Below are positions 55,501-64,000 of a stretch of DNA of 64,000 bases, piece by piece. Both the position numbers and the translations under genes were made by a program. Every line of letters starts with the position of its first letter. Position 1 is the stretch's first letter. The notes under the pieces were generated by a model. It did no database searches, was not told where the DNA came from, and worked only from the letters and a program-made list of their open reading frames with translations. The DNA comes from Nereocystis luetkeana (taxonomy: Eukaryota; Sar; Phaeophyceae; Laminariales; Laminariaceae), in the NCBI GenBank assembly GCA_031213475.1, contig JARUPZ010000034.1, positions 4,652,940 to 4,716,939 of the forward strand, written 5' to 3'.

Positions 55501-56526
55501 CCAAAATAGTGCAGGACCCTGCAGTTACAGCAGTGACCACAGAGAGTAGCTATCTGGTCGCCGCTTGCTACGAACAAAAGTTGCCTGGTATAAATATATG
55601 CGGCCCGAACACACAGTAGCAGCGTAGCCTGATGTGTGCGGGACAGCAGTAGCAGCAGTTTTGTGCTCTGTACTCTGTACTCGCACGAGTAGAGCATCAG
55701 GGCCGAGAGGAGATAGCTTGATGCGTGATAAAGATCTTCCGGTACTCATAGCTCGTGGCCTCAGGGCGGGTGGCTGCACGATGTGTGACAAAACAGTAGC
55801 GAATGCACAGGTACGCAGCAGGTTGTGCTGTGGTATGCTTGTGGTGTCTGTCGATCTTTCCTGTTGAGCATAAGAGGTCAAATATCACTGGCCTAGGGTT
55901 AGCAGCGGAATATCTTCTGAAATTTAACACGAGCGGAAGATAGTCGTGTATTTTCGTGATAACGAAAGCAAGAAACAAATGAGGAAACGCAAAGCATGTT
56001 ACTGTTACTGTCTACACTATAGCCTTAGCTCCAGCCCTACACAGCCAACAGAGATAGTTCAAGTATCAATACTGCCAGTGCGAGTAACAATACTGCTGCT
56101 TCATGTGTGTAGTGTGTGCATTGATAGTGTTAAGTGCCACATCGTGTCATGTGGGATCACGCGATGAACGGTTGCCCATCCTCCAAAGCACTGCACCCTG
56201 CTGACATTATCGTTGCATTGAAAGTTTCCGCGCTTTTGTTGTTATTCCTGAAGATAATAATTCGTAATATTATTCATAATCCTCCAGCACTGCAGGTATA
56301 CACGAGGCACGCGCGGGCCCAAGGAACAATACCCCCGCCAAGAAAACACCAGAAACAGCACCTCGCACAAACTAAAACCCACTACCACCAGGACCAACTC
56401 CCAGCAGTCACGACCGGTATCACGCCCTCTCTCTCGCGGCCAAAACAATAAACCGCCGCGTTTATCATCATCAGGTACCGTCCGTACTTAGTTGAACCTG
56501 GGCTTGAAAAGGTTTTAGATCTGCAG

Positions 56527-56649
56527 ACACCACCACCACTACCACCACCACCACCAACGCCATCACCACCGCCACCACCATCGTCATCACAATCATCATC
56601 AGCATCGCCATCACCACCCCCCCCATCACCACCACCACCACCACCGACA
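56527..56649. repeat. ACC/ATC microsatellite, unit 3 (shorter)
   Basis: About four triplets shorter in the last CAC run than in units 1 and 2. Confidence 0.85.
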
Positions 56650-57328
56650 TCCGGGTATTTACCATACGTATTGCCAGCACTACTGGAAAGTCACGAGGCA
56701 TGGAGTCGGACCAAGCTTAATCGATTGCGCACGCACCCTTGCACCTATGCGTGTGCCTGTTTTATTCCCGATTGCTGAAACCATCGTCACCCCCCCCCTC
56801 CCTCTCCAGGACTCCACGCCAAGAATTTCAGCAATCCATCACGACTGGAAGACACGGCACAAATCAATCACGCGAACGTCATGGCACACGTCTTTTCCAC
56901 ACATGCTTCAGGTAAAAACTAAAAAGGAAAAATGATAGATAACATAGATGACAGCTATACTGGATACTCGTGTATCCCTTCATCAAGCTTTACCTCCGCA
57001 TCATGAACCAAGGTAGCACAACACGGAATGCTCTGAGCGAGTACACGGGGGGGCGCGCGGCGGGAAGGGGGGGGAGGGGTCGTAGCATTTAAAAAACAAA
57101 TGCGGAAAAACATGAAAAATAACTTGAAAACACAATCGGAAATCACTTGAAATCGAAACGAAACCAAATGAGCAAAAATCGGCAATGATAGTCTTGAAAA
57201 TGAAGCCTGAACACTACCTCGAGGGAAGGGGAACCGTAGTCAACCCGCCAACAGAAGAAACGGAGCTGTATGTACTTCGGATAATACTACAGTAGTAACA
57301 ACACGGTGAAATGTCCGGCGGATGCTAC

Positions 57329-57517
57329 AAGGTTGACTCTAACACATCCAATGAACGACACGTGTTACATGGTTGACGCTACCCCTACCCAATGCAGGAT
57401 GGGCGTTCAATGGTTGACACAAGCCAACTCGGTGGAAACTGAATGATACATGGTTGACGTCGAACCCATGGCCAACAGAAGGAGGGGGCGGCACCGCCCC
57501 GCATCACCTATAATTTA
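57329..57517 (+). promoter_or_regulatory. GGTTGAC/GC palindrome/TATA module, end of unit 3
   Basis: Boxes at 57331, 57371, 57412 and 57452, palindrome at 57485-57500, TATAATTT at 57509-57516. The bases between boxes 2 and 3 differ from the other units, yet the spacing is kept. Confidence 0.45.
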
Positions 57518-58028
57518 CATTCTACCTACAGAACTTTCACTCTAGTTCATTTCTTACTGTACATACACACACGTCGAAGGAAAAAAGAGCGTCCATCGCG
57601 TTTCTCCCTGCTCCTGTATCCCGCCCACAATCGCATTATTTGCACACACTCACGGAAAAGCAACAAAAACCATTTCACACGGAGAGCAACAAGATCTTGA
57701 CGCGTTTCGGGGGGCAAAGGGCTCGAGTCCTCGTCAGACAAGAAGGAAAAAAAGACCGAACGATGGTCGTCGCTCAGGTGAAGTAGTCAAGCCTTTTCTC
57801 GTGAGAACTTCGTTACAAACTGTTATTTGTTTTACGTACGGAGAGCAACAACACCCTAACGTGCCCTGGGCGAGCAAAGGGCTCGAATTCTCGCCACACG
57901 CAAACAAAAAAAGAGAAGAAGTCTTAAGCGCGAAATATCCGAAGATCGCCGACTTCATTCCTCCTCTGCTTCTCGTCCCAAAGCCACGGTCGGTACCAAC
58001 GTATACAGCGCACCACTAAGACAGTATT

Positions 58029-58541
58029 ATGATGTGTCATAAATCCGCGAACACCGAATGCCATGACGCAGAGTACACAAGGAATCTACGTGATCCAAAC
58101 ATTATAATAGAGGCAAGCGGTACAGGAGGGGCGCGGGGGGAGAGGAACACAAAAAAGAAATCCAGGGGATATCATGAAATACCGCATCATCCCCGGAATC
58201 GACCACATCGTGAAGGACCTAGACTACGGTACGTCGGTCGCGCGGTCGGCCGGTTGGAAGATCAAAAGGGACTGAGACAAAGGACGCCCCACAAAGCGCA
58301 CGTTTTTCTCAGCCAGGAAGGAACAAAAACAATACAAGGGTTTTGGCACGTCACTCGCTCCTGTCATCCGAGAGTGGGGAAACTTGAAACAGGATGTACA
58401 CACGCAACGGCGATAGTATCAGTCTGGAGGGGGAAAAAACAGAGGGTTCCTCGGTACAACAACATTTTTCTTGAGTCAGGAAGAGAAGAAACAAAAAAAA
58501 CTAAAAGGGTCTTCCTACTGCTTGTCGTACTGTCGTATTAA
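58029..58541 (+). CDS. ORF-A copy in unit 4 (170 aa)
   Basis: The N-terminal part differs most here (N-L-N-S replaced by D-P-N-I and Q4 by H) without loss of the frame. No recognised domain. Confidence 0.18.
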   Translation: MMCHKSANTECHDAEYTRNLRDPNIIIEASGTGGARGERNTKKKSRGYHEIPHHPRNRPHREGPRLRYVGRAVGRLEDQKGLRQRTPHKAHVFLSQEGTKTIQGFWHVTRSCHPRVGKLETGCTHATAIVSVWRGKKQRVPRYNNIFLESGREETKKTKRVFLLLVVLSY

Positions 58542-58626
58542 AACAGCTTGAACCGCTTACTGAATGTCTCAGTCGGGTGGAAATCCTGACGAAGACTTGG
58601 GATCTGCTGCACTCTGGCGCACGAGG

Positions 58627-58887
58627 CGAACCGAACTGATTCGAGCCGAATGCATCCGAATCGAATCGAACCTGATCGTTGTATTTCGACTAAAACAGGG
58701 TTAAACGGAATGTATGAGGACATAACAAGAACCGAACTGATCGAGACTGAACAATTCCGAATAGAACCCAATCGACTCAGACGGCACCGAACTGGACCGA
58801 ATTGAATCGAATCGAATTGAACAGAACAGAACCAAATTTGGTTCGAATCGATCCGAAGGTAACCATACCGAATCCAACCGAGCACAA
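58627..58887. repeat. CGAAT/GAACC tract, unit 4
   Basis: Same tract as at 924, almost the same as the unit 3 copy. Confidence 0.7.
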
Positions 58888-59044
58888 CCGGATCGCGGGG
58901 GAAATAATAGTTACACGCCCACCGTCAATCTCCTCATTTTTTCCCTCGAAGCCCCGTGACCCCACCCGTGGGTCAGCCCGGGCAGGATAATCGCAGCGTC
59001 AGCAACACGCTTCGCGTCTGCATCGGGCGAACCAAACGACCGAG

Positions 59045-60331
59045 CTACGAGATGGGCATCAGCAGGCCGCCCGGACCCCAAAATACCAACGGTGTCGCTC
59101 CCGGCACTTGACGCTGGGCTCGGCCCAGACGCTGACGCCTGAGCTGCACCCTCTGATGCATCATGTGCTCCCTCTGGAGCTCCAGCTCTGCCTCCTGAAG
59201 CTGAAGGCGCACCCTTTGGCGCTGGAGCCGCGCGCTCTGGCGAAGGAGTTGCAATCTCTGCTCGGCTATCACTCGCTCGCGCATAGCATCGCACTCCCGC
59301 GCAGGAAAGAAGTCACTGTGGCGAGGCACTCTATAAACCGTCGCTCCGGCGGTGTTGCCCAAGGCGTTCTCCGTGGTAGGGAGAGGAATTTCCTGAATGC
59401 GCCGGCGGATTCCACCTTGATGCGATCCTACTGTGGCAGCACGTGTTCGGGCAACGCCTTCGAATCCCGGCGGCGTACGAAGGCGAGCCTGTTCAATGCC
59501 AACGTTGCCGCTGCTGTCATCGCCACCACCACGCCCGCCGTTACAGGCACCGCCACCGCCACCAACACCGCCACTGCCACCACCACCACCACCACCACCA
59601 CCACCACCACCACCACCACCACCACCACCACCACCACCGTCCCCACGACCGCCACCACCATTATCACCACCATCTCCGACCTCGGCTTCGGTGGAGCGAG
59701 ACCCCGCACCAGGGGCTACTGGGATAGCGGTGGTAGAGGCGACGGTGGTCGGCGGCTCAACGACGACCGCCATGTCGCCGCCCGGGGGCGAGTTGCTCCC
59801 ATGCACATCTAGCACGCTCACCCAGCGCTGGGAAACGGGGCGGTGTGGGACCGGGGTGACGAGCCCGATTCCGACGCCGGTAGCTGATTGGCCTATTCTC
59901 GTCTCGGTGGGAGCGCGAGCGTAAGAAGCAATGTCCTGCGGACATCCTCGGGTTCCGCGGCCCACGGGCGTGCGCACGATGCTATCCGCGTCGCTTCCTG
60001 TACAATGGTTGTCGGCGGAGAGACCTCCGTAAACGGTGCCACCACCGCCACCACCTCCGGCTACGGTACCGCGAGGCCCCGGAACAGCGGCAACAGCCGT
60101 AGCGGCGCCGGTAGTGGTGGGCGGCGGCTGAACCGTGGCCCTCGCGTCACCGCCCGTGGACATAAGCGTCCTCTCGAGGTCCGCAACATTCCAGCAGTGC
60201 TGAGGGAGGGCATCGTGAGAGGCGGGGGGCTTGGTCCCGGTGAAGGCAATGGCTTGTCCCGGTCCCGTCCTAGCGGAAGTGTGAGATCGAGTTGCGCCCC
60301 GCTGTTGGTCCCCGGTGATGCTTCGGCCCAT
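59045..60331 (-). CDS. ORF-B copy, unit 4 (428 aa, expanded Gly run)
   Basis: Full-length frame with a longer uninterrupted Gly tract, from (CCA)n expansion on the plus strand around 59575-59640. All indels are whole codons, but triplet slippage alone would give that, so it does not prove coding. Confidence 0.4.
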   Translation of the reverse strand: MGRSITGDQQRGATRSHTSARTGPGQAIAFTGTKPPASHDALPQHCWNVADLERTLMSTGGDARATVQPPPTTTGAATAVAAVPGPRGTVAGGGGGGGTVYGGLSADNHCTGSDADSIVRTPVGRGTRGCPQDIASYARAPTETRIGQSATGVGIGLVTPVPHRPVSQRWVSVLDVHGSNSPPGGDMAVVVEPPTTVASTTAIPVAPGAGSRSTEAEVGDGGDNGGGGRGDGGGGGGGGGGGGGGGGGGGGGSGGVGGGGGACNGGRGGGDDSSGNVGIEQARLRTPPGFEGVARTRAATVGSHQGGIRRRIQEIPLPTTENALGNTAGATVYRVPRHSDFFPARECDAMRERVIAEQRLQLLRQSARLQRQRVRLQLQEAELELQREHMMHQRVQLRRQRLGRAQRQVPGATPLVFWGPGGLLMPIS

Positions 60332-60376
60332 GGCTGCGTGGGCGACTCCTCTAACGCGTCCCTAAACGGCATTTGT

Positions 60377-62674
60377 TAGTACAGAAAGAAGCATATACAG
60401 GGGCGGGGAAGGCATACGAAGGAGGTGTACTCATTATCATGCATAGTCGTAGAAGTATGACCATAGACCCTCTCATCCCTACCATGCCGGGACGGGGGGG
60501 GTTAAGGTCAACAGAGGTACATTTGATGTACATAGTGAATCACGCTGGACGGGGGGGGGGGGCTTAGGTTGACAGAGGTACCTTTGTTGTGCAGAGGCGA
60601 ACATACGGAGGTAAGAGGGCTAAAGGTTAGAGGTACATCTGTACAGAGGGAAATATACGGAGGGGCGGGAGGGGGGTATGGTTAACAGAGGGGTGTGTTT
60701 TCTCCCTTCCTTTCGTTTTGAGTTTACATCTACTGGAGAGGTTTGTCCTGCGCACGCGGTGATAAAAGGTTTAAACTTCAAGCTGACAGCTTCACTGAGA
60801 AAACAATGCGGCACATAGCGTAAAAGCGGCACAACTCAGAATTCGAAGGCCAGAACTATCGGGGGAGAGGGGTCGAGGTTAGTTTGACAGAGCATTTTTT
60901 CCCACTTACTTCCGTCTACGTGTCTACAAAGAGTGTTTTCCTACAGAGGGTAAATTAAATGAGTCCATAGACCGATGTTTTGACAGAGGAAACAATATTT
61001 GGGAGGGGCAGAGCTACATTAGGTTTCCTTTCTACCTTGTCCTGTTTTTTGTTTGTTTTTTCATCTTCCGGCGGATGGGTAAAACAAAGCTAGACCCTTT
61101 TACTGCCGCACTGTACGTAAAAAAGATATTCAACTCCTATCCCGAGTAATCCATTCGTCCCCCAAGCGTACGCGTTATCGTAAACGGATTTACCTCCCAC
61201 GTGTTTCCTTTCTTCCGTGTATGCACCTACTGCGAGTGTCGTCCTACAAACACGGCGTCAAATCGTTGGCACTTGAAACCACATGTTGACAGACTGGAAG
61301 CAAATGTAGGGTGGGGGGGGGGCAGCAATTATCGAGGGGGATATTTTCCTTTGGTGCCGTCTACCGATATGTATCTACTGAGAGAATCGCCCTACCAACA
61401 TGGTGTCGATAACGCTGAAATAAAAAAGAGGTAGCTCAAAAGAGCAACAAGTACGGGGGAAGGAGCGTCAAGGTGAGACTCTCAGAGTAGTTTTTCCCAC
61501 ATGCTCCCGTCTATGTATTTACTGAGAATGACGTTTTACGAGGACGACGATGTCAAAGTGTCGAACACATTTTAATCATCTGTTTGACATAACTCAAAAT
61601 ACAGGATAAAACGTCATCTACTCTGTTTTTTTTCTCCATGGCCTGTGTCTTCAGCCTCCGAGCTATCTATCAAGAGGGTCCTCGGATATACACGAAGTGC
61701 CAAGTGTGGCATTTTACACGTGAAGCGGTTATTCGACAGAGAAATTGATCCGGGGGGCAGGGGGGGCGAGAATAATCATATATAGACCTCTTTTCGTTTA
61801 TCATGCTTGCGTATATTCATCAATCTACTCAGAGCTATCCGTCCTACAAACGAAGGCGTGGAAAGGGAAAAACTTGAAACGACAATTCTAGAGAGATAGG
61901 AAGAAATAAGAGGGCAGGGGGGTTAAGGTTTGGTTAACAGAGCGGTTTATTCCCCTCGCTTACCTATTTGTATGCTAGTGTCGAGCGCAGCATTAAGGCG
62001 TCATCAAAACATTATTACTTGAAACGAAAACATCTGACAGGCAAAGAAAACCGAGGGTTTTATCTCTATCTCTCTTTCCCTCGTCTGCACACCGACCCAA
62101 GGGCTATTGATATCGACTCATGTTTTGTCTCAACACCCTCATGTTCTTGTTTTTTTTGCCTGAACGAGGGACGCTAAGCGTTCCTGAATTTTCGATCTCA
62201 GTTTCAATTTTCAAATTCCGGAATTTTGTTTCGTTTTTTTCGTTTTCTTTGACCAAAAGAGAAAACAAAAAGGGGGGGGGGGGGGGGGGGGGGGCTGGCA
62301 ATAGGTAAGAATGGCCCAAGAGTATCGCTCTACGAAAACACCATTAAATGGCTAAACCTAAAAACCGACTTTGGGCGTGGAACTAAATAAATACAGGGGG
62401 GGCGGGGATTTAAGATGAACAGCGATATTCTTTTTTTTTGCCTCTATCAGCGAATCTACATAGATTATCATTGGACAAACATGGAAGCAAAACTCAAGTC
62501 GATCCTTCGACCGAGGAAATAATCCGGAAGGGAGGGAGGGCGGGAGGAAGGGAATGGTCTAATAACAGACGGAGTTTTGTTCAAGTTCGTCCCTCTTGAC
62601 ATCTGTCCACTCAACGTTTCATAGCGTAAAACTTTGGCACAATAGTTTCATAGAGGAAAAAAGGGTTAGATGTA
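60377..62674. repeat. Degenerate satellite-like region, unit 4
   Basis: Same region. The G-run is again 23 bases (62272-62294), which links this unit to unit 3. Confidence 0.55.
60400..60501 (-). promoter_or_regulatory. Leader-like repeat upstream of ORF-B, unit 4
   Basis: Same variant as unit 3, with TGACCATAGACC. Confidence 0.38.
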
Positions 62675-62707
62675 GGGGTTTGGGTTTGGGTTTGGGTTTG
62701 GGTTAGG
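62675..62707. repeat. (GGGTTT)n tract, unit 4
   Basis: 33 bp, same as unit 1. Confidence 0.8.
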
Positions 62708-63221
62708 ATTTGGACTCAACTACATTCAACAATTTCGTCGAAGCCGGGCCAAATCGTATACAAGGCTCGTAAACACGACCCAAAGTAGAAATAACGTACA
62801 ATAATTAACATATCACCTCCTACATGCCAGTACGGTATTGTTGTTTTCTACGAATAGGCAACAACACCCTACGTCTTTCTCCCCACGTAGCACAGTGTTT
62901 TCGTCTAGCTTTGATTCGCCCAGGCCCTAGAAAGTTGGCCTGTTTGGCTGTGCTACTTCCATGTCCACCAATATTCCGTTGTCACATAACACGCGATGTC
63001 GTGAAGGAATGTCGAAGCTATTTCATCGCTCATATGTTTGTCGTGTCGTGGACAGGCGAACGGCGGTGAGTTGTTGTGGGAAGCAACAACAACGTCAACC
63101 ACAACGACATCGAACTACAAAACCCGCATCAGCATCAACGACAAAAAACACCGACAGCAGCATAACCAGCAACAACACACCGATACATAGCAACAACAAA
63201 CAATGACAAAGACAGTAACAG

Positions 63222-64000
63222 CTAACGCAATAACAAAGAACAACTACAGTACAGTAAGCCAACCACATGATACAACAACGGAATCTCTCTCACCCCAGTT
63301 TGCGAGGCCGGATTCCTCTGCGGCCAACGCTCGTGCGCAACAGGCGGTGGCGTCGGATCCTCTGTCTCGCAACCACTGTCCCCTCCAAGGTTGGACATCT
63401 TCTTGCCGCCCAAGGCTGTCCCACCGCTGCCACCACCCCCACCCCCACCACCGCCACCGCCGCCACCACCACCACCGCCACCCACACCTCCACCTTCGCG
63501 GTCGGTCACGCGACTTATACCGTTCCGGCCACCGTCGGAACAGCGGCCTCTGCTAACCCTACCCTCTCCAGCACATGCTGACATAGCCGGCGGAGCGTGG
63601 CTCATACGTTCGGGGCTCTTCTTCCTGAGCACCCGGCAGAAGGGCATGGCGTTGTTGCTGCAGTTCAAAACGCCTACTGGGCACCCGGCAGCCCGGCAGA
63701 CCACACCGGCAGCCTCGGCGCCGTGCTCGCTGTAGACCGCAAGCTCGAGCGCCGCTGCGGCCATCTCCGAAGGTCTCGATCCCTTGAGGTAGCCGGCCCT
63801 CAGCCACCTCAGCGCGGTTTTCCCCGCGCGCTCACCGATGCTAACGGTTTGGGCTTCGAGAAGCGCCCCTTCCGAAACCGCGCGAGCGATGAAGTGGTGG
63901 AGGAACGTCCACGGCGTCTCCGGGAGAACGGAGAAGCGCACGCTCTCGCAGAAACGCCATTCTACACGTTCCATCGCTTGCAATGCCCTGCGGTACTCCT
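63222..64000 (-). CDS. Cyclin-box protein copy, unit 4, N-terminus beyond the window
   Basis: The C-terminal half only. The frame stays open to the window edge and begins in the helix that carries the conserved Glu. The residue two before A-M-E-R is Leu here and Ser in the other copies. The Gly-rich tail and stop are as in unit 1. Confidence 0.7.
   Translation of the reverse strand, partial: EYRRALQAMERVEWRFCESVRFSVLPETPWTFLHHFIARAVSEGALLEAQTVSIGERAGKTALRWLRAGYLKGSRPSEMAAAALELAVYSEHGAEAAGVVCRAAGCPVGVLNCSNNAMPFCRVLRKKSPERMSHAPPAMSACAGEGRVSRGRCSDGGRNGISRVTDREGGGVGGGGGGGGGGGGGGGGGGSGGTALGGKKMSNLGGDSGCETEDPTPPPVAHERWPQRNPASQTGVREIPLLYHVVGLLYCSCSLLLR

Larger units (their letters stand above)
40003..57698. 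repeat. Macrosatellite unit 3 (17,696 bp)
   Basis: Third full copy and the shortest. It has no large transposon insertion and is closest to the basal unit length. Private features include a deletion of about 40 bp near 47802 at an AAT microhomology and a 23-G run at 44543-44565 that is shared only with unit 4. Confidence 0.97.
57699..64000. repeat. Macrosatellite unit 4, cut by the window end
   Basis: The first 6.3 kb of a fourth copy, ending inside the cyclin-like gene, so the array continues beyond the window. Landmarks follow at the same offsets as in unit 3. Its junction reads GACGCGTTTC where the others read GACGTTTC. Confidence 0.97.

Noticed and set aside
1-64000. Assembly artefact that repeats one locus
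   Set aside because: Copies differ by point changes throughout and by private, cleanly bordered insertions with target duplications.
1-64000. Ribosomal DNA or another RNA-gene array
   Set aside because: No rRNA core sequence is visible, and the only structured RNA-like parts are degenerate tRNA relatives.
1-64000. Integrated large DNA virus sequence, as known in brown algae
   Set aside because: No capsid, polymerase, helicase or kinase frame of such viruses is present.

Overview
The window is eukaryotic nuclear DNA, and almost all of it is one large head-to-tail tandem array. About 3.5 copies of a unit near 17.7 kb are present: unit 1 at 1-21902 (enlarged by two retroelement insertions), unit 2 at 21903-40002 (18,100 bp, one SINE-like insertion), unit 3 at 40003-57698 (17,696 bp) and unit 4 from 57699, cut by the window end at 64000. 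The copies differ by a few percent plus private insertions and deletions, so this is a real diverged macrosatellite and not a duplicated assembly. There is no rRNA, no operon structure and no bacterial gene layout. Low gene density, long poly-Gly proteins encoded by GGN repeats, many microsatellites, LTR, LINE, SINE and MITE relics and a LINE linker of a type I associate with brown-algal genomes suggest a stramenopile, most likely a brown alga. That assignment is inference.

Layout of one unit, left to right: (a) a short direct repeat and an unsupported plus-strand frame (ORF-A); (b) a CGAAT-rich low-complexity tract; (c) a minus-strand Gly-rich, coiled-coil ORF (ORF-B, frameshifted in unit 2); (d) about 2.2 kb of degenerate satellite with a G-run and a (GGGTTT)n tract; (e) the best gene of the window, a minus-strand cyclin-box protein whose cyclin fold is split by a Gly-rich insertion; (f) a leader region related to the one upstream of ORF-B; (g) a CAG tract, an AGTAGACACG repeat and a 27-bp minisatellite; (h) a region dense in TACCWGGTA motifs with tRNA-like sequences; (i) a TA-target MITE and a LINE fragment; (j) a CCATGGCATGCC-type minisatellite with interstitial telomere-like repeats, an ACC/ATC microsatellite, and finally four GGTTGAC boxes at 40-41 bp spacing followed by a GC palindrome and a TATA-like box at the unit end.

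Insertions private to single units show that the array existed before recent transposition. Unit 1 carries a 3,890-bp LTR element with identical 265-bp LTRs and a 5-bp target duplication, a 410-bp solo-LTR-like insert, and a MITE nested inside a MITE of its own family. Unit 2 carries a tRNA-derived SINE. Units 3 and 4 are closest to each other in their first 6 kb, while units 1 and 3 agree against unit 2 at several later sites, which suggests exchange or conversion within the array. The cyclin reading frame is visibly more conserved between units than its flanks. It is the only coding claim I hold with good confidence.
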